Positions 7,740 through 15,617 of a stretch of 44,569 nucleotides of DNA are shown piece after piece; within the stretch, counting starts at the first letter, position 1; each line of letters starts with the position of its first letter. Source of the stretch: Streptomyces sp. PKU-EA00015 (lineage in GTDB: Bacteria; Actinomycetota; Actinomycetes; Streptomycetales; Streptomycetaceae); contig NZ_JABZEE010000068.1 of NCBI RefSeq assembly GCF_013387495.1, forward strand, positions 1-44,569, read 5' to 3'. The notes under the pieces are model-generated. The model saw only the letters and a program-made list of their open reading frames with translations, was not told where the DNA came from and made no database searches. A program made the translations under genes and the position numbers.

Positions 7740-8210
7740 TCAGACAACCACTTCGATGCCCTCTCCCGGAGCAATACCGGACGCCCGTTCGGACTCCAGA
7801 GCGTTCTGGAGGATCACCACAGCGGCAGCCTGATCGATGACGGACCTGCCCTTTTTGGACTTCACACCCGAAGCGCGCAGACCCTGGGTGGCCGTCACTG
7901 TGGTCATCCTCTCGTCCACCAGTCGTACCGGGACGGGCTTGATGCCCTGGGCGAGTGTCTGGGCGAAGCCGCGGACCTTCTTCGCCGCCGGTCCCTCACC
8001 GCCGCTGAGCGAGCGGGGCAGGCCGACGACGACCTCGATCGGCTCGTACTCCTCGACGAGTTGGCGCAGCCGCCGGTGGGCGGCCGGGATGTCGCGTCCC
8101 GGCACGGTCTCCACCGGCGTGGCGAGGAGCCCGTCGGGGTCGCACGAGGCGACCCCGATCCGGGCGTCCCCGACGTCGATCGCGAGACGACGTCCTCTGC
8201 GCATGGTCAT
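7740..8210 (-). CDS. ruvX: Holliday junction resolvase-like protein / pre-16S rRNA nuclease YqgF
   Basis: This 156-residue protein has the RNase H-like YqgF fold. LAIDVGDARIGVA at residues 8-20 carries the first acidic residue, VVGLPRSLSGGEGPAAKK the middle motif, and VRLVDERMTTVTA the later acidic pair. In E. coli, YqgF processes the 5' end of 16S rRNA; a role in recombination was proposed earlier. The start ATG shares one base with the alaS stop (TGATG), so translation is probably coupled. A second ATG two codons later would serve equally well. Length is usual for the family. Confidence 0.92.
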   Translation of the reverse strand: MTMRRGRRLAIDVGDARIGVASCDPDGLLATPVETVPGRDIPAAHRRLRQLVEEYEPIEVVVGLPRSLSGGEGPAAKKVRGFAQTLAQGIKPVPVRLVDERMTTVTATQGLRASGVKSKKGRSVIDQAAAVVILQNALESERASGIAPGEGIEVVV

Positions 8211-10879
8211 CAGGCCGTCTCGGCGACGAGACGCTCGACGGCGGCGACGGCGTCGCCGATGGCGTCCGGGTTCTGGCCGCCGCCCTGGGCGACGTCCGGC
8301 TTGCCGCCACCGCCGCCGCCCAGCGTCTTGGCCGCCGTGCGGACCAGGTCGCCGGCCTTGAGGCCGCGCTCACGGGCGGCCTCGTTGGTGGCGATCACGG
8401 TGAGCGGACGCCCGCCCGAGGTGGTGAACACGGCGACGACGGCCGGGCGGTCACCGGGGATGCGGCCGCGGACGTCGAGGACCAGCTTGCGCAGGTCGTC
8501 GGCGGAGGTGCCGTCCGGCACGGTGCCGGTCACCAGGGCGACGCCGCGGACGTCCTTGGCGCCCTCGGCGAGACCGGCGGCGGCGCCCAGCACCTTCTCC
8601 GCACGGAACTTCTCGATCTCCTTCTCGGCGTCCTTCAGCTTGCCGAGCATGGCGGCGATCTTCTCCGGCAGCTCCTCGGAGCGGCCCTTGACGAGCTCCT
8701 GGAGCTGGGCGACGACCGTGTGCTCCTTGGCGAGGAAGCTGTACGCGTCCACGCCGACGAGGGCCTCGACGCGGCGCACGCCGGAGCCGATCGAGGACTC
8801 GCCCAGCAGCTTCACCAGCCCCAGCTGGGCGGTGTTGTGGACGTGCGTGCCGCCGCACAGCTCCTTGGAGAAGTCGCCGATGGTCACGACCCGCACGCGC
8901 TCACCGTACTTCTCGCCGAACTCGGCGATGGCTCCCTGCTTCTTGGCCTCGTCGATGCTCATGACCTCGGCGTGGACGTCGAGCTCACGGGCGAGGACTT
9001 CGTTGATCTTCTGCTCGACATCGGTGAGGACCGTGCCGGGGACGGCGTTCGGCGAGCCGAAGTCGAAGCGGAAGCGGCCCGGGGAGTTCTCCGAGCCGGC
9101 CTGGGCGGCCGTGGGGCCCAGGGCGTCGCGCAGCGCCTGGTGGGTCAGGTGCGTGGCGCTGTGGGCGCGGGCGATGGCGCGGCGGCGGCGTACGTCGATG
9201 GCGGCGTGGGCCGAGGCGCCGACGGTGACCTCGCCGACCTGGACGACGCCCTTGTGGACGCTGACGCCCGGGACGGGCTGCTGGACGTCGCGGACCTCGA
9301 TGACGGCGCCCGTGTCGATCCTGATCCGGCCCTGGTCGGCGAGCTGGCCACCGCCCTCGGCGTAGAAGGGGGTGCGGTCGAGGACGACCTCGACCTCGTC
9401 GCCCTCGGAGGCGGCCGGGGAGGAGACGCCGTCGACGAGCAGGCCGACGACGGTGGACTCCCCCTCGGTGGAGGTGTAGCCGGTGAACTCGGTGATGCCG
9501 GAGTGGTCGGCGACCTGGCGGTAGGCGGACAGGTCGGCGTGGCCGGACTTCTTGGCCTTGGCGTCGGCCTTGGCCCGGTCCCGCTGCTCCTTCATCAGAC
9601 GGCGGAAGCCGTCCTCGTCCACGCTCAGGCCCTGCTCGGCGGCCATCTCGAGAGTGAGGTCGATCGGGAAGCCCCAGGTGTCGTGGAGCAGGAACGCCTT
9701 GTCGCCGGAAAGGACGGTGCCGCCGGCGGCCTTGGTCTCGGTGACGGCGGTGTCGAGGATGTTGGTGCCGCCCTTGAGGGCCTTGAGGAAGGCGGCCTCC
9801 TCGGCGGCGGCGACGGTCTCGATGCGCTTGCGGTCGGTGCCCAGCTCCGGGTACTGCTGCCCCATCGTCTCGATGACGACGTCGACCAGGTCCTTGACGA
9901 CCGGGCCGGTGGCGCCCATCAGCCGCATGTTGCGGATGGCGCGGCGCATGATGCGGCGCAGCACGTAGCCGCGGCCCTCGTTGCCCGGGGTGACACCGTC
10001 GCCGATGAGCATCGTGGACGTACGGATGTGGTCGGCGACCACGCGCAGGGAGACGTCCGAGGCGTGGTGGGCGCCGTAGCGGACGCCGGTCAGCTCGGTG
10101 GCCCTGTCCATGACGACGCGCAGGGTGTCGGTCTCGTACATGTTCTGCACGCCCTGCAGGATCATCGCGAGGCGTTCGAGGCCGAGGCCGGTGTCGATGT
10201 TCTTCGACGGCAGGTCGCCGAGGATCGGGAAGTCCTCCTTGCCGTCGCCGGCGCCGCGCTCGTACTGCATGAAGACCAGGTTCCAGATCTCCACGTAGCG
10301 CTCGTCGTTGACGGCCGGGCCGCCCTCCTCGCCGAACTCCGGACCGCGGTCGTAGTTGATCTCGGAGCACGGTCCGCAGGGGCCGGGGACGCCCATGGAC
10401 CAGAAGTTGTCCTTCTTGCCGAGGCGCTGGATGCGCTCGGCGGGCACGCCGATGACGTCGCGCCAGATCTGCTCGGCCTCGTCGTCGTCCAGGTAGACGG
10501 TGATCCAGAGCTTCTCCGGCTCCAGGCCGTAACCGCCCTTGTCCTGGGGGCTGGTGAGCAGCTCCCAGGCGAGCTTGATGGCGCCTTCCTTGAAGTAGTC
10601 GCCGAAGGAGAAGTTGCCGCACATCTGGAAGAACGTGCCGTGGCGCGTGGTCTTGCCGACCTCTTCGATGTCCGGCGTGCGCACGCACTTCTGCACGCTG
10701 GTGACACGGGGGGCGGGCGGCTTGACCTCGCCGAGGAAGTACGGCTTGAAGGGGACCATGCCCGCGGGCACCAGCAGCAGAGTCGGGTCGTCCGCGATGA
10801 GCGACGCCGAAGGGACGACGGTGTGCCCGCGCTCCTCGAAGAAGCTCAGCCAGCGGCGGCGGATTTCAGCCGACTCCAT
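8210..10879 (-). CDS. alaS: Alanyl-tRNA synthetase
   Basis: This 889-residue class II enzyme charges tRNA-Ala. The catalytic domain begins at once (RRRWLSFFEERGHTVVPSAS; motif 2 around RHGTFFQMCGNFSFGDYF). The editing domain has the zinc-binding HSATHLTHQAL near residue 572 and CGGTHVHNTAQLG near 675. The C-terminal part is the coiled-coil and DHHA1-like C-Ala domain with GGGGGGKPDVAQGGGQ, the family signature. The ATG has GAGGACC a few bases upstream and shares one base with the preceding gene (TGATG). Its place ahead of ruvX, mltG and aroE is an actinobacterial arrangement. Confidence 0.98.
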   Translation of the reverse strand: MESAEIRRRWLSFFEERGHTVVPSASLIADDPTLLLVPAGMVPFKPYFLGEVKPPAPRVTSVQKCVRTPDIEEVGKTTRHGTFFQMCGNFSFGDYFKEGAIKLAWELLTSPQDKGGYGLEPEKLWITVYLDDDEAEQIWRDVIGVPAERIQRLGKKDNFWSMGVPGPCGPCSEINYDRGPEFGEEGGPAVNDERYVEIWNLVFMQYERGAGDGKEDFPILGDLPSKNIDTGLGLERLAMILQGVQNMYETDTLRVVMDRATELTGVRYGAHHASDVSLRVVADHIRTSTMLIGDGVTPGNEGRGYVLRRIMRRAIRNMRLMGATGPVVKDLVDVVIETMGQQYPELGTDRKRIETVAAAEEAAFLKALKGGTNILDTAVTETKAAGGTVLSGDKAFLLHDTWGFPIDLTLEMAAEQGLSVDEDGFRRLMKEQRDRAKADAKAKKSGHADLSAYRQVADHSGITEFTGYTSTEGESTVVGLLVDGVSSPAASEGDEVEVVLDRTPFYAEGGGQLADQGRIRIDTGAVIEVRDVQQPVPGVSVHKGVVQVGEVTVGASAHAAIDVRRRRAIARAHSATHLTHQALRDALGPTAAQAGSENSPGRFRFDFGSPNAVPGTVLTDVEQKINEVLARELDVHAEVMSIDEAKKQGAIAEFGEKYGERVRVVTIGDFSKELCGGTHVHNTAQLGLVKLLGESSIGSGVRRVEALVGVDAYSFLAKEHTVVAQLQELVKGRSEELPEKIAAMLGKLKDAEKEIEKFRAEKVLGAAAGLAEGAKDVRGVALVTGTVPDGTSADDLRKLVLDVRGRIPGDRPAVVAVFTTSGGRPLTVIATNEAARERGLKAGDLVRTAAKTLGGGGGGKPDVAQGGGQNPDAIGDAVAAVERLVAETA

Positions 10880-11274
10880 CAGTGGTCCTCATTCCGGTCG
10901 TACGAAGTCTCGGGGCCCGAGGCTTCGGTGGTGTCCTTGGTCGTGCGGTACGAGTCTTTGGTCCTGCTGTGCAGGTACGTGACAGGTGCGGGCCGGTCGG
11001 GCTCGATCGCGGCCCGGCGCCCGGCTGCGGGGAGTTCACCGCCGGGTGCCGCGTTCAGTCCCAGGACCTCGCCCAGTTCGGCCTCGCGCCGGAGCATCTG
11101 CGCGCGGATGTCGACGGCGATGTCCTTGAGACGGTGGCCCGCGTCGATCGCCTTGTCGGCCGCCTGGGCGGCGAGGCTCTCGGGGGTGAGCTGCTTGAGC
11201 TTGCGGTTGACCTTGGTGGTGGCCCAGACACCGGCCGCGGCACCCGCGGTGAACCAGAACGTGCGGCGGAACAC
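10879..11274 (-). CDS. Small protein with N-terminal membrane segment (possibly DUF6167)
   Basis: This 131-residue protein has a hydrophobic N terminus (FRRTFWFTAGAAAGVWATTK) that probably anchors it, then a helical, charged region (TPESLAAQAADKAIDAG and onward, to about residue 70) and a polar tail of low complexity. I recognise it as the small actinobacterial protein found beside alaS, likely the family called DUF6167, but no function is known to me. The GTG start lies 6 bp after the DUF948 stop, and the gene shares one base with the alaS start, so all three genes are probably co-translated. Possible roles range from membrane scaffold to regulator; nothing in the sequence decides. Confidence 0.75.
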   Translation of the reverse strand: MFRRTFWFTAGAAAGVWATTKVNRKLKQLTPESLAAQAADKAIDAGHRLKDIAVDIRAQMLRREAELGEVLGLNAAPGGELPAAGRRAAIEPDRPAPVTYLHSRTKDSYRTTKDTTEASGPETSYDRNEDH

Positions 11275-11280
11275 GGTGCC

Positions 11281-11712
11281 TCAGCCCTTCCGCTTCTTGC
11301 GTCGCGCGGGGGGCACGGACCGGCCGACGATCACGCTGCGCCTCGTCTCCGGTGCCGGGGCGTCGTCGCCTCTGCGGCTGAGCGCCTGCCGTACGCCGTA
11401 CCCGAAGGCGGCGACCTTGACGAGCGGTCCGCCGAACGTCGACGCGACGGTCGTGGAGAGCGCCGAGGCGTTGGAGGTGACCTCCTGGACATCGCTCGCG
11501 ATGGCGTCCACCCGGTCGAGCTGGGTCTGCGCGGCGCGCACGGTCGCGGAGGCGTCCGCCAGCAGGGGCACCGCCTGTTCGGTCACGTCCGCCACGAGTC
11601 TGGTGGTCGCTCTGAGCGTCTGCGCCAGCCTCACCAGCACCACGGCCAGGAAGGAGACCAAGATCGCCCAGAAGACGGCCACCAGAATCCCGGCAACCTC
11701 TCCACCGGTCAC
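11281..11712 (-). CDS. DUF948 membrane protein
   Basis: This 143-residue protein has a single N-terminal membrane helix (VAGILVAVFWAILVSFLAVV) followed by a long helical region rich in Ala, Thr, Val and Asp. It ends in a basic tail (PPARRKKRKG). This is the DUF948 pattern seen in Gram-positive bacteria, of unknown function. The GTG at 11712 is preferred, with GAGAG about 8 bases upstream; a GTG at 11742 would add ten polar residues (MPDDSRERCA) with poor ribosome-binding sequence. It is the first gene of the alaS block and lies divergent to the STAND ATPase gene, so the block's promoter should fall within 11713-11869. Confidence 0.8.
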   Translation of the reverse strand: MTGGEVAGILVAVFWAILVSFLAVVLVRLAQTLRATTRLVADVTEQAVPLLADASATVRAAQTQLDRVDAIASDVQEVTSNASALSTTVASTFGGPLVKVAAFGYGVRQALSRRGDDAPAPETRRSVIVGRSVPPARRKKRKG

Positions 11713-11830
11713 TGCGCACCGCTCTCTGCTGTCGTCTGGCACCTGAAAAGTCGTATCCCGACCCTATCGCGCCCCGGGTGGCACCCCATACCGCATTAGC
11801 GGTCGGCAAGCGGTGGCCACGAGGCTCCGA

Positions 11831-11860
11831 TTGTACGGAGCGCTTACGGCTCAGTACGCT
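11831..11860 (+). promoter_or_regulatory. Sigma-70-like promoter of the STAND ATPase gene
   Basis: TTGTAC (11831-11836) and TACGCT (11855-11860) are separated by 18 bases. Transcription would begin close to 11867, almost at the ATG at 11870. No Shine-Dalgarno sequence precedes this ATG, so the mRNA may be leaderless. This is a prediction from sequence only. Confidence 0.5.
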
Positions 11861-11869
11861 GCGTGCCCT

Positions 11870-14059
11870 ATGCGACGATCCTCTCGCGCCGGCTCCTCCC
11901 CCGGCGACCGGATGCCCCCTCGGAGCGGTCTTCCCGCAGAACTGAACCGCTTCGTGGGCCGGGCGGACGAGCTCGCCGCCCTCGGCGGCGCGCTGGACCG
12001 CTCCCGGCTGGTGACGGTGGTGGGCGCCGGAGGCATCGGCAAGTCGCGGCTCGCGCTGCACGCCGCGGCCGCCCTGCAGATCCGGTACGGGGACGGCGTC
12101 TGGCTCACCGAGCTGTCCCTGCTGCGTGACCGTGAACTGGTCGCCCACGCCTTCGTGGAGTCGCTGTCCCTGACCGACCACACCAGCCGGCCCCCGCGTG
12201 AGGTCCTGCTCGGCCATCTGTCGCACCGGCGGGCCCTGCTCGTCGTCGACGGGTTCGAGCATCTGGTGGACGAGTGCGCCGCGCTCCTGCACGAGGTGCT
12301 GCGCCGAGCCCCGGGCGTGCAGGTGCTCGCCGCGGGCCGCAGGCCGCTGCGCCTGGACGGCGAGAGCGTCCTGCCGCTCGGCCCGATGCCGGAGGACGAC
12401 GCCGCCGCGCTGTTCACCGACCGGGCCGCGGGCACGCTGCCCCAGTGGCGGCCGGACGAGGCGGACCGGCCGCGGGTGCGCGAGCTGTGCCGGCGCCTCG
12501 ACGGGATCCCGCTGGCGCTCGAACTGGCCGCGGGCCGCCTGCCCGTTCTGTCCGTCGGCCAGTTGCTGCACCGGCTCGACGACCGTTTCGCGCTGCTGAC
12601 CGGGGGCGCCCGCGGCGCCCTGCCGCGCCACCGGACCCTGCGTACGGCCGTGGGCTGGAGCCATGAGCTGTGCCGGCCCGAGGAGCGGCTGCTGTGGGCC
12701 CGGCTGTCGGTGTTCGCCGGGCAGTTCGACCTGGAGGCGGCGGAGTACATCTGCAGCGGTCCGGATCTGCCCGCCGAGACGGTGCTCGACGTGCTGGGCG
12801 AGCTCATCGCGCAGTCGGTGGTGGGCCGCGAGGAGACGCCGGCGGGTGTCCGGTACCGGATGCTGGACACCGTCCGCGCGTACGGCGCCGAGTGGCTGGC
12901 CGCCCTCGGCGACGACGAGCGGCTGCGCAGACGGCACCGCGACTGGTACGTGGGCCTGGCGACCTGGTGCGAGCTCGAGTGGTTCGGCCCGCGCCAGGCC
13001 GAGGTCGCGGCCTGCGCCGACAGTGCGCTGCCCAATCTGCGGACCGCTCTCGAACTGTGCCTGGAACGGCCGGAGGAGGCGCATCTGGGCCAGTACCTCG
13101 CCGGCACGCTCTGGTTCTCCTGGGTGGGCTGCGGCCGCCTGGCCGAGGGCAGGCACTGGCTGGAGCGGTCGCTGGCACACGGCACCGAGCACGTGGACTG
13201 CCGGCTGAAGGCGCTGTGGGTGCTCGGCTACGTGGCGATCCTCCAGGGCGACAACAGCGTGGCGGCGGCCGCCCTGTACGAGTGCGAGGAGGGCGCCGAG
13301 CTCACGGGGAACCGGGTGGCCGCCGCGTACGCCGTGCACCGCAAGGGGTGCCTCGCGCTGCTCGGCGACGACATGCCCCGGGCGGAGAAGCTGCTGCGCG
13401 CGGCTCTCGCCGCGTACGACGCCGAGGGCGAGCTGAACAGCAACGTGCTGATGGGGCGGGTCGAGCTGGCCATGTCCCTGGTCTTCCAGAACCGGCTGGA
13501 GGCGGCCGTCGCCGTGTGCGAGGAGGTGCGCGAGGTCTGCGAGGAGCACGGCGAGCGCTGGACGCGCTCCTACGCGCTGTACGTGCTGGCCTACGCGGCG
13601 TGGACGGCCGACGACCACGCGCGGGCCCGCGCACTGCTGTCGGAGTGCATCGCCGTCGACCACCGGTTCCACGACCTCGTGGGCCTGGTGCTGGCGCTGG
13701 AGCTGCTCGCGCTGGTGACCGCGAGCGAGGGTGACGCGGCGGAGGCGGCGGTGCTCCAGGGTGCGACCGCCCCGATATGGGACTCGGTGGGTGTGCCCCT
13801 GTTCGGATCCGGCCATTTCGGTGCGCCGCGCGCGCTGTGCGACCAGCGCACGCGGCGACTGCTCGGCACGGAGCGGTACGAGGCGTGCGTGGCGGAGGGC
13901 AGGACGCTGTCACCGGACGCGGTGGTGCGCCGCGTGCTGGCGGCTCGCAAGGACGTGCGGCCGTTCCCGGTGCGGCAGCGCGATGCGCGGCCCGCGGCCC
14001 CGCACACGCGAGAGCCCGCCGGCTCCCCCACCGGAAACGGCGGGGAAGCGGCGGGCTGA
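11870..14059 (+). CDS. AfsR/LuxR-type STAND ATPase regulator lacking a visible DNA-binding domain
   Basis: This 729-residue protein starts with a signalling NTPase core: NRFVGRADELAAL, Walker A GAGGIGKSR (about 52-60), Walker B LLVVDGFEHLVDE (about 122-134), then GIPLALELAAGRLP (about 212), the conserved stretch of AfsR- and LAL-type STAND proteins. A winged-helix-like part follows (HRTLRTAVGWSHELCRPEER), then roughly 350 residues of alpha-helical TPR-like repeats. Related regulators carry an N-terminal SARP domain or a C-terminal LuxR helix-turn-helix; here the chain ends after LGTERYEACVAEGRTLSPDA with a Pro/Arg-rich tail and no helix-turn-helix. It may work through protein partners. A start at 11813 is possible but would lie upstream of the predicted promoter's -35. 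Confidence 0.85.
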   Translation: MRRSSRAGSSPGDRMPPRSGLPAELNRFVGRADELAALGGALDRSRLVTVVGAGGIGKSRLALHAAAALQIRYGDGVWLTELSLLRDRELVAHAFVESLSLTDHTSRPPREVLLGHLSHRRALLVVDGFEHLVDECAALLHEVLRRAPGVQVLAAGRRPLRLDGESVLPLGPMPEDDAAALFTDRAAGTLPQWRPDEADRPRVRELCRRLDGIPLALELAAGRLPVLSVGQLLHRLDDRFALLTGGARGALPRHRTLRTAVGWSHELCRPEERLLWARLSVFAGQFDLEAAEYICSGPDLPAETVLDVLGELIAQSVVGREETPAGVRYRMLDTVRAYGAEWLAALGDDERLRRRHRDWYVGLATWCELEWFGPRQAEVAACADSALPNLRTALELCLERPEEAHLGQYLAGTLWFSWVGCGRLAEGRHWLERSLAHGTEHVDCRLKALWVLGYVAILQGDNSVAAAALYECEEGAELTGNRVAAAYAVHRKGCLALLGDDMPRAEKLLRAALAAYDAEGELNSNVLMGRVELAMSLVFQNRLEAAVAVCEEVREVCEEHGERWTRSYALYVLAYAAWTADDHARARALLSECIAVDHRFHDLVGLVLALELLALVTASEGDAAEAAVLQGATAPIWDSVGVPLFGSGHFGAPRALCDQRTRRLLGTERYEACVAEGRTLSPDAVVRRVLAARKDVRPFPVRQRDARPAAPHTREPAGSPTGNGGEAAG
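14014..14056 (+). terminator. Two-tier hairpin at the 3' end of the STAND gene
   Basis: An outer 8-bp stem (14014-14021 with 14049-14056) encloses a second stem around a GAAA loop (CCG-GAAA-CGG, with CCCC/GGGG beyond one mismatch). It ends at the stop codon and separates this gene from the convergent rpsD. Confidence 0.55.
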
Positions 14060-14105
14060 GGCGCGGGGAGCTACTCCGCCGGCTGCCGCTGGGAGGACCC
14101 CAGGA

Positions 14106-14720
14106 TCAGCGGGCGTAGTACTCGACGACCAGCTGCTCGTCGCAGATGACCGGGATCTCCTTGCGCTGCGGGTCACGGTCCAGGCGGAACGCCAGGGCCT
14201 TCAGGTTGACCTGCAGGTAGCGCGGGGTCTCACCGTCGGCGGCGAAGCCACCCTCGCGAGCGACCTGGAACAGGGCCTTGTCGCGGGAGCGCTCGCGGAC
14301 CATCACGACGTCGTCGGGACGGACACGGAAGGACGGCTTGTCGACCTTGCCGCCGTTGACCTCGATGTGGCCGTGGACGACCATCTGACGGGCCTGGTAG
14401 ATGGTGCGGGCGATGCCCGAACGCAGGACCAGGGCGTCGAGGCGGCGCTCGAGCTCGATGACGAGCGCGTCGCCGGTCTTGCCCTCGGCCTTCTTGGCGC
14501 GGTCGTAGGCGCGCGCCATCTGGCGCTCGCTGATGTCGTACTGGGCGCGCAGACGCTGCTTCTCGAGCAGACGGACCTTGTAGTCCGAGTTCTGCTTGCG
14601 GCCACGGCCGTGCTCGCCCGGCGGGTAGGGGCGGGCCTCGAAGTACTTGACGGCCTTCGGCGTCAGCGCGATACCGAGCGCACGGGACTTCTTGACCTTG
14701 GGACGCGACTGGTTAGGCAC
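14106..14720 (-). CDS. rpsD: 30S ribosomal protein S4
   Basis: This 204-residue primary 16S rRNA-binding protein helps start 30S assembly. Conserved parts include RPYPPGEHGR near residue 31, KQRLRAQYDISERQM near 54 and the S4 RNA-binding domain (RRLDALVLRSGIARTIYQA through VNGGKVDKPSFRVRPDD). The N terminus has none of the four Cys that bind zinc in the C+ form, so this is the zinc-independent C- type. The GTG start has GGAGA close by and GGAGGT further up. It is monocistronic, convergent with the STAND gene and divergent from the DUF2470 gene. The 56-bp gap upstream holds an iron box, so its promoter may overlap that box. Confidence 0.97.
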   Translation of the reverse strand: MPNQSRPKVKKSRALGIALTPKAVKYFEARPYPPGEHGRGRKQNSDYKVRLLEKQRLRAQYDISERQMARAYDRAKKAEGKTGDALVIELERRLDALVLRSGIARTIYQARQMVVHGHIEVNGGKVDKPSFRVRPDDVVMVRERSRDKALFQVAREGGFAADGETPRYLQVNLKALAFRLDRDPQRKEIPVICDEQLVVEYYAR

Positions 14721-14743
14721 GTTCTCCAGACCTCCGTTGTAGG

Positions 14744-14762
14744 TTAGGTTAGGCTCACCTTA
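14744..14762. promoter_or_regulatory. Iron box (DmdR1/IdeR-type operator)
   Basis: TTAGGTTAGGCTCACCTTA matches the IdeR/DmdR consensus TTAGGTTAGGCTAACCTAA at 17 of 19 positions. It lies in the 56-bp gap between the divergent rpsD and DUF2470 starts, 14 bases before the ATG of the latter and just upstream of its AAGGAG (14766-14771). An iron-loaded repressor bound here would block the rightward promoter and perhaps the leftward one. The match is seen; the regulator is inferred. Confidence 0.8.
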
Positions 14763-14776
14763 CTCAAGGAGATCGC

Positions 14777-15604
14777 ATGTCTCGCCCTGGGAACACCAAG
14801 CGCATCACGGACAGCACGAAGAACGCCGACGCTTCGTCGAGCGTCGAGGTGACGGAGGTCCGATCAGCTCATGGTCAGCCGCGTCCCAGCGGGCTTGAAA
14901 TCACTCGGATGCCGTCAGCAGCCGAGCGCACACGAACTCTCGTACAGAGTACATGCTCGGCGGTGCTGCTCGTTCCCGGAGTGGAGGGGGCCCGGCCCGA
15001 CCAGCTGAGCCCCGAGGCCAGGGCGTTCGGCTCGGACGGGGAGGTGTTCCTCCTCTTCCCGGCGGACTCCCCCGTCGTCCGGGCCGCGACCCACGCGCAG
15101 GACGACGAGCTCTCGGCCGTGCTGGAGATCACCGACGTCGCGCCGGTCGCCGTGCCCAACCGTATCCGCGGCCGCGCCTGGGTCTCCGGCTGGCTGACCT
15201 GCGCGCCCGGCCTCGCGACCGAGCCCGGCGCCATGATGCTGCGCCTGGAGGTCGGTGAGGCGAGCGTCGACGACCTGTGGGGCGCGTCCGCCGTCGAGGC
15301 GGAGGAGCTGGCGCAGGCGTCCGCCGACCCGCTCGTGGCCCACGAGACCGAACTGCTCCAGCATCTGCACGCCGCGCACTTCGACCAGGTGCAGGCGCTC
15401 GCGGGACTGCTCGGCGAACGCGGCACGGACACCACGGGCCGGGGACGGCAGGCGGTGCCGCTGGCCCTGGACCGCTTCGGACTGCGTGTGCGGTTCACCG
15501 GGGAGCAGCCGTTCGACGCCCGCTTCGACTTCCCGGAGCCCGTGCGGGACATCACCGCGCTGCGGCGCGCGATGCACACGCTCTTCGGGGCCACCGCGCA
15601 CTGA
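14777..15604 (+). CDS. DUF2470 / HugZ-like heme utilisation protein
   Basis: This protein of up to 275 residues appears to have two parts. A split-barrel, FMN-binding-like region (about residues 48-190; ERTRTLVQSTCSAVLLVPG, then NRIRGRAWVSGWLT) is followed by a C-terminal DUF2470 domain containing LLQHLHAAHFDQVQAL, which corresponds to the HMNxDHxDAL motif of HugZ-type heme oxygenases. Heme-degrading HugZ proteins are typically iron-repressed, which fits the iron box directly upstream. Biochemical function is inferred. The ATG has AAGGAG 5 bases upstream. However, codons up to about 14955 have low G/C at third positions, and an ATG at 14909 would begin at the more family-like MPSAAERTRT. The start is therefore uncertain. 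Confidence 0.8.
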   Translation: MSRPGNTKRITDSTKNADASSSVEVTEVRSAHGQPRPSGLEITRMPSAAERTRTLVQSTCSAVLLVPGVEGARPDQLSPEARAFGSDGEVFLLFPADSPVVRAATHAQDDELSAVLEITDVAPVAVPNRIRGRAWVSGWLTCAPGLATEPGAMMLRLEVGEASVDDLWGASAVEAEELAQASADPLVAHETELLQHLHAAHFDQVQALAGLLGERGTDTTGRGRQAVPLALDRFGLRVRFTGEQPFDARFDFPEPVRDITALRRAMHTLFGATAH

Positions 15605-15617
15605 CAGGCACGGCGGG

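Noticed and set aside
8720..11746. About 1000-codon plus-strand open frame over alaS
   Set aside because: Antisense shadow of alaS and two small genes; its composition mirrors theirs.
11036..13816. 926-codon minus-strand open frame over the STAND gene
   Set aside because: Runs through two convincing genes on both strands and has no recognisable motif.
14741..14762. TTAGG repeats as telomere-like sequence
   Set aside because: Only two repeats, and the dyad form fits an iron box far better.
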